DNA from: Saprospiraceae bacterium
Lineage (GTDB): Bacteria; Bacteroidota; Bacteroidia; Chitinophagales; Saprospiraceae
Direction of reading: 5' to 3'
Assembly (NCBI GenBank): GCA_027080725.1
Contig: JALWRC010000095.1
Location: 71,415 to 112,716, forward strand
DNA length: 41,302 nt
Of this stretch, positions 8,814 to 17,956 are shown one piece after another. The position numbers were made by a program, and so were the translations under genes. Numbering within the stretch: position 1 is the stretch's first letter; each line of letters starts with the position of its first letter. Below the pieces are notes generated by a model. That model was not told where the DNA came from. It was given only the letters and a program-made list of their open reading frames with translations, and searched no databases.

Positions 8814-9865
8814 ATTTCGATAGCTTTTGTTTGTTGGGTTAAGTCTATGGAGAGCTCTACTTCATAAGTATCTTCGTTGTGTTTCATGGACAATTGATGC
8901 GCATCCGGATACAATAACGCCAATCGATTTTTAATGTTAGCAATACCTATACCCCCATCTTTATCAGGCTCTGTAATGGGAGCGGTGCTATTACTTATTC
9001 GAAAAAAAATAGAAGTGGATTCTATGGAGAGAAGAATATCTATAAATCCCCTGTCGATGGTTCGATTGAGTCCGTGTTTGATGCTATTTTCTATAAAGGG
9101 GAGGAAGAGCATCGGGGGAATCAAATGGCCCGATGGATCTCCTGTAACCTGCATATTGATTTTGAAATGCTCTGTCTGTTTGATGCGCTCAAGGTCCAGG
9201 TAGTTTCTGATATACTGGACCTCCTTTTCAAGAGGGACGACACCCTTATTGCCTTCATACAACATATAGCGCATCATTTCTGAGAGCTTCAGTACGACCT
9301 CAGGTGCATGATCAGATTTTTTGAGAGTAAGGGCATATAAGTTGTTGAGCGTGTTGAATAAAAAATGTGGATTCAACTGGTTTTTTAAAGCTTGTAGCTC
9401 CGCTTGAGTCGTCTTTCTGCTCAGCGCTTTTCGTTCCTGTAATAAGAGTGCCCAATCAGTAATTATTTGAAAAAAAGTGGCACCTATGGTAATGATGATG
9501 TATGAAATGGTATGGATGGGGGCGGATTGAATAAGTCCGGTCGTGGGGATGCCGTAGTTTGTTTTTAACAAGTAAGAAATGGTCAACTTGATAGGGGTAA
9601 TGACCATGGCAGTTCCCATTACTGACATAAAATATTTAAAATATTGCCGCTCATTTAAGAATCTTGGAATGAGCACCTGAATGTTGAAATTGATGACGAG
9701 TGCCAATAATGCCGTGTTGCTCAACTCTAAGAGGAGTGTCAAAATAGTGGGGTAAGTGTTGTTGTCAAAATACACAAATAGCCCCCAAACTACCATCCAG
9801 AAAGCCAATTGCCTCAGATGTATCGAGGTAAAGGTTTGGCTTATATGTTTTAGCATTTTTGACAT
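8810..9865 (-). CDS. LytS/YehU-type sensor histidine kinase
   Basis: A membrane sensor kinase of 351 residues. About four hydrophobic segments fill the first 140 residues. The His-kinase domain follows with LNPHFLFNTLNNLYAL (phospho-acceptor His in NPHFLFN) and an ATPase domain with N-box FIENSIKHG and GIGIANIKNRL. There is no separate periplasmic sensor domain, so the membrane helices themselves probably sense. I chose the ATG at 9865. The reading frame extends five codons upstream to a TTG, which I consider unlikely. An exact TACATTTG (-7 type) sits at 9870-9877 on this strand, only 4 nt before the ATG, so the message may be leaderless or begin at the next ATG (9856). It overlaps the response regulator by 4 nt. 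Confidence 0.93.
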   Translation of the reverse strand: MSKMLKHISQTFTSIHLRQLAFWMVVWGLFVYFDNNTYPTILTLLLELSNTALLALVINFNIQVLIPRFLNERQYFKYFMSVMGTAMVITPIKLTISYLLKTNYGIPTTGLIQSAPIHTISYIIITIGATFFQIITDWALLLQERKALSRKTTQAELQALKNQLNPHFLFNTLNNLYALTLKKSDHAPEVVLKLSEMMRYMLYEGNKGVVPLEKEVQYIRNYLDLERIKQTEHFKINMQVTGDPSGHLIPPMLFLPFIENSIKHGLNRTIDRGFIDILLSIESTSIFFRISNSTAPITEPDKDGGIGIANIKNRLALLYPDAHQLSMKHNEDTYEVELSIDLTQQTKAIEI

Positions 9866-9943
9866 AATGCAAATGTACAATCTGCAATCCGTTACTCCCC
9901 GATAAATTCGATGAAGTGCTACAATTTGACGATATCGACTGAA

Positions 9944-12241
9944 TTATCTGCGAGCCACGGCTATTTTTCCGGATGAAAAACCCGTTGCACTTGTAAACTT
10001 GTATAAATATATTCCTTTGGATAGCATGGATATATCCATCGAAGAATACCCGGAGCCGATTACCTGATGCTTGCAGATTCTTCCTTGCATGTCAAAAAGG
10101 GTGATTACTCCTTTTTTAGATACATGCAGGTGAATGACATCTGAAGACGGGTTGGGGGAGATGGAGAGTGATGCCCGGGGCGCCGGAGTTCTGACAGCAA
10201 CCATGGAACCATCCGTCTTGGTGTTGGTCTTGTAGAAGCGAAGCCCGCCTCTTATATTGCCTACCAAGATTTCGAGCACTCCGTCGTTGTCTATGTCGGC
10301 CAGGGCAGGCATTAACCGGTCCCCTTCTTTTAAGTGGCCGAAATTATCATCGAGAATGGAAAAGGTTTTGCCTTTGGTGGCGGAAATGTCTCCCAACACC
10401 TTTATTCCGCTATTGGTGCCGGCATACATCCGTAACGTCCCTTGGTGGTCGTAAAGATAAGGCGCACTGTAGACGCGCCCCCCATATCTGCGATCTTGTA
10501 AAATGACATGCCCGAAGCAGGAGGTATTCAAGCCTGCGTTGGGGTCCGCATCAAACATGGGGCTTTCTTTAGTGCCGGTATTGTGGAAAAAATAAAAATT
10601 GCCGCAAGCATTGCCATCTTGATCATTGGTCGCTTGTCGAGTTCCCAAAACGATATCATTAAGGCCATCTCTGTCTACATCAATTATAAAAGGTACACTG
10701 GAGCGCCTTGCACTCAACCCCATAAATTTGTATGAAATGGTGCCAAATTGCATGGGTTGCCCCTGGCCCGCTGTGTTTTCGCCAAAGAACAGGTAGCCAT
10801 CAATTTCACCCACAAGCAAATCCATATCGCCATCGCCATCCAAATCCCCAAATGCAGGGGCATAATTCCACTTGCCAATGTTGCCTTCGGAAAACTTGGA
10901 AAAGTTGAGCCAATTTTTATCCACTATTTTAAATGCTGGATTATTCTCTGTTCCTATGTTTTCTATTAATGTGAGGGTCGCCCTCCGGATTCCACCGGGT
11001 TGATAGTAATGGTCATTGCCGACGACGATGTCCAAAAGACCATCGGCATTATAATCGACAAAGAATGGGCGCGCTCCTGCACCGAGATCAATCATCTGTC
11101 CTACCAGAAAATCTTCCTGCGAAAATGAAAACTGCATTTTGCTGGAGTTCCCTTTGTTAACGTATAGCCAAGAGGCGGTTTTATTCTCGACGCCGCGTGG
11201 TATGTTGACTCCTACGAGCAAATCTTTCCATCCATCATTATTGACGTCAAGGAGAAACGGGGTGAGAAACAGATCGAGTTTGACCGGCTTATCGTAAGAG
11301 GGAAACCGGACATCTTGCTTGTTCATCCATGCATTCTTTATGCTTCCGCCATTCGTAAGGAAATTGATATGATTAGAAGAGAGATCGCCTATAAGTATAT
11401 CCTTGTCACCATCGTTGTCTGCATCAAAGGTGAGTAGGGTAGAGCCGGAATGCCTTGTTTCCACCTTTCCTTTCCTTAGCTCTTCAAAACATTTGGTAGA
11501 ATCCGGGGAAAGCGAGATGTCTTCGGATAGTCCGCTCTCCCAAAATTTTCCCCAGCACTCATCTTCTAATACGAAGTGAAAGGTCCCAGGAGGATTTCCC
11601 TCCTCTTTGTCCAGATTTTTAAAATAATAGACATATCCTCCCAAAGGCTCGAAAGTGATAATGTCCAGGTCGCCATCCCCGTCGATATCGTCTATTGAAG
11701 GGTAGTCCGGGGCATCTATCTGGATATTGCTAAATTTACCTGGCGTGTATTCATAGTAGAGGATGTCGTAGTCTTCCGAAGGATGTTTGATTCGTTCGAA
11801 AGTGATTTTGTTCCCGTTACGTGATGCGTGATAGACCTCTACACCGGCCGGGCCCTGGGTGTTGCTCGAAGAGGCCCATATGTCGGTTAGTCCGTCTCCA
11901 TCAAAGTCCCGGAGGAGTACCCAGTCTGCAAGGGGGGGGAACCATGTTTCATATTCGGGGGAGTGTTTATAGGAGATCTCCCCGGAAGCGCCTGTATTTT
12001 CAAAACAATAAATAGAGTTGCCCGCCCGGTCAAATACAAATAAGTCTTCAATGCCATCACTATTATAATCAATGGTAGAATATTGTGCATTGTTCAAACC
12101 GCCCACAAATGGGAAATCCAGTGGATTTCCATCGAGGTCGTTACATGGATATTGGAGAGGAGTAAAACGCTGTTGTCCGTAGGATGGGACGATAAAAACT
12201 CCTGTCAGAAGGGATAAAAGAAGTATAAAAGAGTTCTTCAT
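9944..12241 (-). CDS. T9SS-exported FG-GAP/VCBS repeat protein
   Basis: A secreted beta-propeller-like protein of 765 residues. It opens with a signal peptide (MKNSFILLLSLLTGVFIVPS, cleavage near YGQ). About nine calcium-binding loops of the form DxDxDGxxDI are spread along the protein, for example DYNSDGIEDLFVF, DIDGDGDLDIITF, DADNDGDKDILIG, DLDGDGDMDLLVG and DIDNDGVLEILVG. These are integrin-alpha-like FG-GAP/VCBS repeats. The C-terminus (LSISPNPSSDVIHLHV, then KGIYLYKF and ending KIAVARR) is a type A T9SS sorting domain. Expected location is the cell surface or medium, probably with a binding or adhesion role, though the ligand is unknown. It is transcribed away from gapA. Confidence 0.9.
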   Translation of the reverse strand: MKNSFILLLSLLTGVFIVPSYGQQRFTPLQYPCNDLDGNPLDFPFVGGLNNAQYSTIDYNSDGIEDLFVFDRAGNSIYCFENTGASGEISYKHSPEYETWFPPLADWVLLRDFDGDGLTDIWASSSNTQGPAGVEVYHASRNGNKITFERIKHPSEDYDILYYEYTPGKFSNIQIDAPDYPSIDDIDGDGDLDIITFEPLGGYVYYFKNLDKEEGNPPGTFHFVLEDECWGKFWESGLSEDISLSPDSTKCFEELRKGKVETRHSGSTLLTFDADNDGDKDILIGDLSSNHINFLTNGGSIKNAWMNKQDVRFPSYDKPVKLDLFLTPFLLDVNNDGWKDLLVGVNIPRGVENKTASWLYVNKGNSSKMQFSFSQEDFLVGQMIDLGAGARPFFVDYNADGLLDIVVGNDHYYQPGGIRRATLTLIENIGTENNPAFKIVDKNWLNFSKFSEGNIGKWNYAPAFGDLDGDGDMDLLVGEIDGYLFFGENTAGQGQPMQFGTISYKFMGLSARRSSVPFIIDVDRDGLNDIVLGTRQATNDQDGNACGNFYFFHNTGTKESPMFDADPNAGLNTSCFGHVILQDRRYGGRVYSAPYLYDHQGTLRMYAGTNSGIKVLGDISATKGKTFSILDDNFGHLKEGDRLMPALADIDNDGVLEILVGNIRGGLRFYKTNTKTDGSMVAVRTPAPRASLSISPNPSSDVIHLHVSKKGVITLFDMQGRICKHQVIGSGYSSMDISMLSKGIYLYKFTSATGFSSGKIAVARR

Positions 12242-12423
12242 GGGGTAGTAGTTAAAAGATTACCTGTTTTGAATTAGTTGTTAGTGTATGCAGGGCAATA
12301 TTTATAACGCGCACCTCCAACGGATGTTTCTCAGATAATCCGGAATACGATGACATTTCATTCTTCTAATGGTAACTTTCCTTTTAATGCCTTATGCTTT
12401 AATGATACGATCAAAATATTAAC

Positions 12424-12431
12424 TACCTTTG
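12424..12431 (+). promoter_or_regulatory. Bacteroidota -7 promoter element for gapA
   Basis: TACCTTTG matches TAnnTTTG 70 nt upstream of the gapA ATG. A TTTA about 22 nt further upstream (12398-12401) is a weak -33 candidate. Confidence 0.45.
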
Positions 12432-12501
12432 CTGGCTGTTTCTATTTGAGTCTATGTATGACCAGTGATTACAATTTCATAACAATAAAGAATTTAGTAA
12501 A

Positions 12502-13497
12502 ATGATTCGTATAGCGATTAATGGTTTTGGAAGGATTGGAAGGTTGACGTTACGGCGTCTACTGTTGGATTCTAACGTTAGGGTGGTGGCTGTCAATGAT
12601 TTGACGGACAATAGGACATTAGCTCATTTGTTTAAGTATGACTCTTCTCAAGGGGTATATCCCGAATCGGTTCGTGCGGACGATAACAATATCTATATTG
12701 GTGATGTCGGGATCATGGCGTTGTCGGAGCGTGACCCCGCTAAATTGCCTTGGGCTGAGCACGAAATTGATTTGGTGTTGGAATGCACCGGTGTTTTTCG
12801 AACACGAGAAAAGGCCTTATTACACGTTAAAGCAGGCGCTAAGCGAGTATTGCTATCGGCACCGGCAAAGTCTTCTGATGTCACAACATTGGTGAAAGGG
12901 GTTAATCACCTTGAAGCTGACTCAAATGAAGTCGTTTTTTCCAATGCTTCCTGCACCACTAATTGTCTGGCCCCTATAGTGAAGGTGGTAGATGAGGCGT
13001 TTGGGTTATTGGAGGGACATATGACGACAGTCCATGGTTATACAGCAGACCAAAGATTGCAAGATGCGCCCCATCGGGATTTACGTCGCGCCCGGGCTGC
13101 TGCGGTTAATATTGTCCCCACGACTACCGGTGCGGCTCAAGCAACCAGCTTGGTTTATCCAGCTGCAAAAGGAAAGATAGAAGCCATGGCTATTCGAGTG
13201 CCTGTCATTACGGGTTCGTTAATAGATCTCAACTGTAATTTGTACGAAGCTCCAACTGTTGAGGAACTCAGAGCGGTCATAAAAGAAGCAGCTGAAGGCC
13301 CATTGAAGGGCATCGTCGAATACTGCACAGACCCTGTGGTGTCATCCGATATTGTTGGAAATCCACACTCTTCCATTTTTGATTCCAGCTTGGCAAAAAT
13401 GCACGGACATTTTGCCCATATTATTAGTTGGTACGATAATGAAGCAGGATATTCAGCTAGACTAGCAGAAATGGCAGCCTATATTGGGAGCTTGTAA
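12502..13497 (+). CDS. gapA: Glyceraldehyde-3-phosphate dehydrogenase, type I
   Basis: A glycolytic/gluconeogenic enzyme that oxidises glyceraldehyde-3-phosphate to 1,3-bisphosphoglycerate in the cytoplasm. It has the normal length of 331 residues. The Rossmann start is INGFGRIGRLTLRRL, followed by VAVNDLTDNRTLAHLFKYDS. The catalytic site is SNASCTTNCLAP with Cys151, and the phosphate-binding region HGYTADQRLQDAPHRDLRRA and the SWYDNEAGYSARL end are intact. The ATG at 12502 is preceded by A-rich sequence without a Shine-Dalgarno motif, which is usual in this phylum. It is a single gene and is convergent with holA, 16 bp away. Confidence 0.97.
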   Translation: MIRIAINGFGRIGRLTLRRLLLDSNVRVVAVNDLTDNRTLAHLFKYDSSQGVYPESVRADDNNIYIGDVGIMALSERDPAKLPWAEHEIDLVLECTGVFRTREKALLHVKAGAKRVLLSAPAKSSDVTTLVKGVNHLEADSNEVVFSNASCTTNCLAPIVKVVDEAFGLLEGHMTTVHGYTADQRLQDAPHRDLRRARAAAVNIVPTTTGAAQATSLVYPAAKGKIEAMAIRVPVITGSLIDLNCNLYEAPTVEELRAVIKEAAEGPLKGIVEYCTDPVVSSDIVGNPHSSIFDSSLAKMHGHFAHIISWYDNEAGYSARLAEMAAYIGSL

Positions 13498-13513
13498 AAG
13501 GGAGCCAAATCTT

Positions 13514-14554
13514 TTATTTGGCAAGTTGCAGTATTTTAAAGGTGAGTTCCTTTGCTAGCTCTATATCCGGCATGTGCCAGGTGTCGACGCCTTTGGCCTT
13601 TGCATCATAGATGAGCAACAAGCTGATAATTCGCTTGATGGCTTGTGCCGAATATTTGGTAGCTGAGCGTCTCAAGTCCTTTATAAAAAATGGATTTATA
13701 CCAACCTTTCCTGCCAGGACTCTGTCCGTTTGGTTACTGTATTGGTGTGTGACTAGTAATTGAGAAAAATTACGGTAAAGAAGCGAAGTTATAGCGTTTA
13801 ACACTCCTTTACTGTTTTGTGCTTCCATCTGGAGAAGGAGGCGAAATGCCAGCGATTGATTGGCATTCATTATGGCGTTAATGAGCTCAAAAACACTAAT
13901 TTGCCTACTGACGCCGATGTATTTTTTAATGTGTTGCGGAGTGATTTGGGTTCCCTTAGGTATGTTGAGGAACAGTTTTTCCAATTCATTCATGATGTTA
14001 GAAATCTTTGTTCCCGTATGTTCCGATACCAAGACCGCAGCTTCGGGTGAAATGGTGTATCCGAGCTCTTTGAGTTTTTGACCTAACCACTTGGGAACTT
14101 GATAATCTCTTAGCTCCTTACTCTGAAGTGTCACTGCGACTTTAGTGATTGTTTTACCAAATTTAGTTCTACCGTCTGCTTTCTCCTTTTTGTAGCAAAG
14201 GACCAATACCGTCGTCTCTGCAGGATTTTGGACGTAGGGGAGTAGCTTATCCAATCCCTTTAGTGCTTGTGCTTCCCTGACAATCACTACTCGTCTTTCA
14301 GCCATCATAGGGTACTGGCCGGCATGGTCCAGGATATGTTCAACCTGACTGTCTTTGCCATAAAGGATGCTGAGATTGAATGCCTTTTCAGATTCGGTTA
14401 ATGCATGTTCGAGAATTGCTTTTTCTATTTGATCTATGAAATACTCCTCATTGCCGTACAAAAAGTATACAGGATGAAAAATGCCCTGTTTGATTTCTTT
14501 GAGCAACGTATCGTATGTGTAGGTGCCGTTTTTCTTGCCCGGTGTGCTTGCCAT
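13514..14554 (-). CDS. holA: DNA polymerase III delta subunit
   Basis: The clamp-loader delta subunit that opens the beta clamp during replication. The length of 346 residues is standard. Recognisable family segments are PVYFLYGNEEYFIDQIEKAI near the N-terminus, ILDHAGQYPMMAERRVVIVREAQ, TVLVLCYKKEKADGRTKFGK, and the C-terminal collar region with ISVFELINAIMNANQSLAF and LLIYDAKAKGVDT. As usual for delta there is no functional Walker A motif. It lies 6 bp downstream of upp on the same strand, so the two are probably cotranscribed. Confidence 0.93.
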   Translation of the reverse strand: MASTPGKKNGTYTYDTLLKEIKQGIFHPVYFLYGNEEYFIDQIEKAILEHALTESEKAFNLSILYGKDSQVEHILDHAGQYPMMAERRVVIVREAQALKGLDKLLPYVQNPAETTVLVLCYKKEKADGRTKFGKTITKVAVTLQSKELRDYQVPKWLGQKLKELGYTISPEAAVLVSEHTGTKISNIMNELEKLFLNIPKGTQITPQHIKKYIGVSRQISVFELINAIMNANQSLAFRLLLQMEAQNSKGVLNAITSLLYRNFSQLLVTHQYSNQTDRVLAGKVGINPFFIKDLRRSATKYSAQAIKRIISLLLIYDAKAKGVDTWHMPDIELAKELTFKILQLAK

Positions 14555-14560
14555 GCTCTG

Positions 14561-15214
14561 TTAAGTTTTTTCTCCGTAGCATAAGTCGCCGGCATCACCC
14601 AAACCGGGTACGATATATGCCTTAGCTGTTAGCTCTTCATCAATTGCCCCAATCCATATCTTGACGCCTTTAAAGAGCCGTTTGATGTATTTGATGCCCA
14701 CCTTGCTGCCTATAATAGAAACAATGTGAATGGCCTTGGGGCGGCCAAACTCTAATGAAGACTTTATGACTTTTTCCATTGTCAATCCAGTGGCAATCAT
14801 AGGGTCGGCAATGATGAGAATTTTCCCATCGATGTTTGGAGAGGTGTGGTACTCCATATTTATGTCGAATCCCCCCGTGGCATTGTCCTTTCGATATATG
14901 GCGACAAAGCTGTTTTCCGCCCGGTCAAAGGTGCGAAGTAAACCCTCGTGTAGAGGTAATCCTGCTCGCATGACGGCACAGAGCACAACTTTATCATCGA
15001 GCTCCAAGGTGCGGGCAATACCTAAAGGAGTTCTTGTCTCCTCTTCGTAATAGGTGAGTTCTTTACTGATCTCATAGCCTACGATTTCACCTATGCGCTC
15101 AAGGTTGTATCTAAAGCGCATGGGGTCTTTTTGAATCTCAACATCCCGTAATTCCTTTAAGTATACGCTTATTATGGATGGAAAATCAGAGAAGTTGATA
15201 ATTGAAAATGGCAT
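14561..15214 (-). CDS. upp: Uracil phosphoribosyltransferase
   Basis: The pyrimidine salvage enzyme that joins uracil and PRPP to make UMP. From the ATG at 15214 the protein is 217 residues (MPFSIINFSDFPS). The reading frame continues nine codons upstream, but the shorter form matches the family length. The PRPP-binding loop is ILIIADPMIATGLTMEKVI, and the uracil-binding C-terminus reads AYIVPGLGDAGDLCYG, which is canonical for UPRT. LCAVMRAGLPLHEGLL is the conserved mid-region. It is followed within 6 bp by holA. The protein is cytoplasmic. Confidence 0.95.
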   Translation of the reverse strand: MPFSIINFSDFPSIISVYLKELRDVEIQKDPMRFRYNLERIGEIVGYEISKELTYYEEETRTPLGIARTLELDDKVVLCAVMRAGLPLHEGLLRTFDRAENSFVAIYRKDNATGGFDINMEYHTSPNIDGKILIIADPMIATGLTMEKVIKSSLEFGRPKAIHIVSIIGSKVGIKYIKRLFKGVKIWIGAIDEELTAKAYIVPGLGDAGDLCYGEKT

Positions 15215-15501
15215 AAAGTGAAATTTATTAACACATAACAATAGAATTGGAAATGTGATTTGTCAGCGTGATTGCACAGTCCTCTATGATTATCTTATTA
15301 ACAATGTTCAAAAGGAATCCGTCCACATTAATGGCAAAGATAAGCCAACAATTGTATTAATGCGTTAAAATCTATTGGAAATTGGGGGAGTCAGTACAAT
15401 GCTGGCCTATGCGAAAATTTTTATTGCCCCTCAAAGGAGCATTATCGGAAGTTTTGGCAGTATTGTCCCTAATATGAAAGCAAAACTGAAAATCAGTGCT
15501 T

Positions 15502-16833
15502 TTATGTGCTTCTTGAAAGTGTGGAGATTCGCGTTGCACTCCATTTATACAAATTAAACCACTCCTTGTATCTTGGGTCTTGTCCGGAAAGGTGATTGTT
15601 GTGCCATAAAATACAACACCGCCCATGATGCAGTTCTACCTGTTTGATCAATCCTTCCAGTATTTCTTGAGTTTTATTTGTAGGTACATTATCATAATGA
15701 TGAATATAGGTGGTATCCATGAAAATTAATGGAGTAATGCTAAGCTTTGTGGATTTATTCTTAGACAAATCAAACCAATAATGTGTTTGTGCTGTGCCTG
15801 ACCTAAATCCACTAAGATGCGAATACCCCATCGTGTAATCCTCCGTAATGCCGGCTTCCAAAAGGGATTGATAAGTCTCCGTTAATTTGATTCGCAAGAA
15901 GTGTGCTCTATTTTTATGTACTGCTTTTTTAAGAAGCTCTTCCAGCGCCATTTTCTCTTTCAATATTTGTGGGTAACCTTTTTCTGTTGCTTTGTATGAA
16001 ATGTGAATTCCGGCCTTAAAACTTGATTGTAGGCGCCGGACCAATGCTTTGAATGCAGGGTGATTGACATGATGATTGCGGTCAAAATCACCACCTCCGC
16101 GCATCAAGAAAAATACTATTTGCTGTAGGTGCTCATATTGTGTGTTTAACATCTGCCCGTAGTTGTCATAAGGGTCTGGATAAATCCCAAAAAGATATCC
16201 AAACCTTTGACGTAGGTGTATCCATTCTCCATGGAATAGGTCTTTGACTATTCCGGCTAGATTGCTCGCCAAAGACCGATGCTTGAAAGCCCAGGGGAAA
16301 TCAATATCATAGGTGAGGACGATTTCCGGAGATGGGATACGGGCTCTTTCATTGAGAAAGTCATGACCAAAGTAGGTAGATAACCGCTGCATAAACAGGT
16401 CAAGCCATTGGTCAATTAGCGGGATATCGAGAAACGAGTGCCTGAATGCCAAAGAGGCCTTGGCCGGAAAGCGATTGTGTTTGTCCCGTGGTGCTTCTGA
16501 AGAGTACTCTTCATATCGGGACAGGAGGTAAAATGTAAAAGCGAATATGTCAAACTGAAAATCCCCGTGATTTGAAGCAAAAAAATAGGGTAAACCGCTC
16601 TGCTCATCCGTTTTGACCTCCGGGCAAATAAGCTCGATGCCGGTCTTGGATAGCAATCCGTCCGGATACATATGAAATGCAATGCCATACGGTTGACCAT
16701 CGTAGCAAATGGTATAGTGGTTGCCGGGTAAGGGGAAGGTGCTTGCTTTAAACCGTATTCCTGTATACGTCGAAATAAACTCTAACGTATATTCAATTCT
16801 AGGGGTGACTTCGGGAACGATTACGGAGATCAA
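15502..16833 (-). CDS. Polysaccharide-deacetylase-like protein
   Basis: A protein of 443 residues without a signal peptide. The N-terminal 140 or so residues form a domain I recall as accompanying deacetylases in Bacteroidota (DUF7033-like, from memory). From about residue 165 the sequence EIVLTYDIDFPWAFKHRS resembles deacetylase motif 1, with an acidic pair for metal binding. Later segments (GIHISYKATEKGYPQILKEK, MGYSHLSGFRSGTAQTHYW, CCILWHNNHLSG) fit a divergent NodB-like (beta/alpha) barrel, with the last probably supplying a catalytic His. A role in making or modifying an exopolysaccharide or lipopolysaccharide is inferred from the family. No glycosyltransferase neighbours are present to support it. 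The short tail after YKEWFNLYKW looks poorly conserved. Confidence 0.75.
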   Translation of the reverse strand: MISVIVPEVTPRIEYTLEFISTYTGIRFKASTFPLPGNHYTICYDGQPYGIAFHMYPDGLLSKTGIELICPEVKTDEQSGLPYFFASNHGDFQFDIFAFTFYLLSRYEEYSSEAPRDKHNRFPAKASLAFRHSFLDIPLIDQWLDLFMQRLSTYFGHDFLNERARIPSPEIVLTYDIDFPWAFKHRSLASNLAGIVKDLFHGEWIHLRQRFGYLFGIYPDPYDNYGQMLNTQYEHLQQIVFFLMRGGGDFDRNHHVNHPAFKALVRRLQSSFKAGIHISYKATEKGYPQILKEKMALEELLKKAVHKNRAHFLRIKLTETYQSLLEAGITEDYTMGYSHLSGFRSGTAQTHYWFDLSKNKSTKLSITPLIFMDTTYIHHYDNVPTNKTQEILEGLIKQVELHHGRCCILWHNNHLSGQDPRYKEWFNLYKWSATRISTLSRST

Positions 16834-16904
16834 AGCACTACGGATTTATGGCTCTAACGATAGCATCAAAGGATTGTTGCCGGATTTTCCTTTGAATAGT
16901 AAAC

Positions 16905-16939
16905 AAAAAAAAAGGGTGCATGCTGTCATACACCCTTTT
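16905..16939 (-). terminator. Rho-independent terminator
   Basis: On the minus strand, AAAAGGGTG, a 12-nt loop and CACCCTTTT lead into nine T residues. It starts about 18 nt after the stop of the 16957-17544 gene. Confidence 0.85.
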
Positions 16940-16956
16940 GTATTGGTATTTTTACA

Positions 16957-17544
16957 CTATTTAATAACAAATTTTTTGATTATATTTTGTGTGTTTCCGG
17001 TTAGTTTAAGAGTGTACAAACCTCTCGGCAAATTCTCTATATCTAAGCTGAAATTATTGAATCCGGAATCGGTATTGTAGGTCTCCTGTCTTATCTTAAC
17101 CCCTACGGAATTGAATAAGTTGACTTGGATGTTTTCTTCTTTTGCGGCATCAAAGGATACGATAATTTCTTCAAATTTATTGTCAGCATAAACGGCATAG
17201 CTGGACTCCGTGTATGTGTCATTTGTCTCGAGGAAATATCCATTGTCGCTTTCCAAGGGTAGATATTCTTCGCTCTCTTCTTGTCCGAAAAGAGGGGAGG
17301 CCAAAGGGAGATAGTTTGAAATGTCTTCATCCTCCTCGATTCCGCCGAATAATGTTGTCGATTCAATAGGTAAATAATCCTTTACTTCTTCTGTATTGTA
17401 GGAGACTTCTTCATCTGCTGTGAGGTCTACATAATCCAATTCATTATCTACCGGAGCGGGCATGTATGCCATTTGCGCTTGTAGAGAAAAGGTGCTGGCT
17501 GATATAAAGCAGGCCAATGTGAGGAAATTGAGTATTTTTTTCAT
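16957..17544 (-). CDS. Small acidic T9SS-exported protein with YLPLES repeats
   Basis: A 195-residue protein with a signal peptide (MKKILNFLTLACFISASTFS, cleavage near LQAQ) and a C-terminal T9SS sorting domain (NLFNSVGVKIRQETY to GLYTLKLTGNTQNIIKKFVIK). The mature part before the sorting domain is only about 100 residues and very acidic. It contains an imperfect repeat: YLPI at 57, YLPL at 78 and YLPL at 94, with LFGG (65) and LFGQ (85) between and Glu/Asp clusters around them. I recognise no catalytic domain. It may be a structural or metal-binding surface peptide. It is monocistronic, with its own terminator and a 412-bp upstream gap. Confidence 0.8.
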   Translation of the reverse strand: MKKILNFLTLACFISASTFSLQAQMAYMPAPVDNELDYVDLTADEEVSYNTEEVKDYLPIESTTLFGGIEEDEDISNYLPLASPLFGQEESEEYLPLESDNGYFLETNDTYTESSYAVYADNKFEEIIVSFDAAKEENIQVNLFNSVGVKIRQETYNTDSGFNNFSLDIENLPRGLYTLKLTGNTQNIIKKFVIK

Positions 17545-17956
17545 GATGGTAACTTTTGATATGATAATAAATTTAAATGCACCTAAGAAACTGCAAAAAC
17601 TATGCCAATATATTAAATATTATTATGATATGTTTGATGTTCACTATCTTTGGGTGTACATATACGGTTTCATACGAATATGAAAGTGTTTGATCCGGAC
17701 GGGCATTCATTTATTCCGAAAGAAGGGATAAAAAGCTAATACTTGGATGATTTAAGCTCTTGGCAGGCATTATTCAGATGCCTCTTATGCAGCTTCACAA
17801 TAAGTTGTGTGCAGTTAAGTGTCGTTTTTAACCGTATCCCCCCTGCTCATTTATTTATTGTGTGACATCATCTTTCTGCAGAGATGTCCGGCATAATACC
17901 TATATTTGTGCCCGGCTCTGCCGGAGTTTTGTTATTCCCATTCCCAATTTGAAATT
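17545..17956. other. Divergent intergenic region
   Basis: About 410 bases separating the small T9SS gene from the asparaginase-like gene. It is AT-rich near 17580-17680. The only element I can support is the -7 promoter match at 17901-17908. I see no RNA gene and no strong hairpin. Confidence 0.55.
17901..17908 (+). promoter_or_regulatory. Bacteroidota -7 promoter element for the asparaginase-like gene
   Basis: TATATTTG matches TAnnTTTG 48 nt before the ATG at 17957. It overlaps the alternative upstream start at 17906, which supports the later start. Confidence 0.5.
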
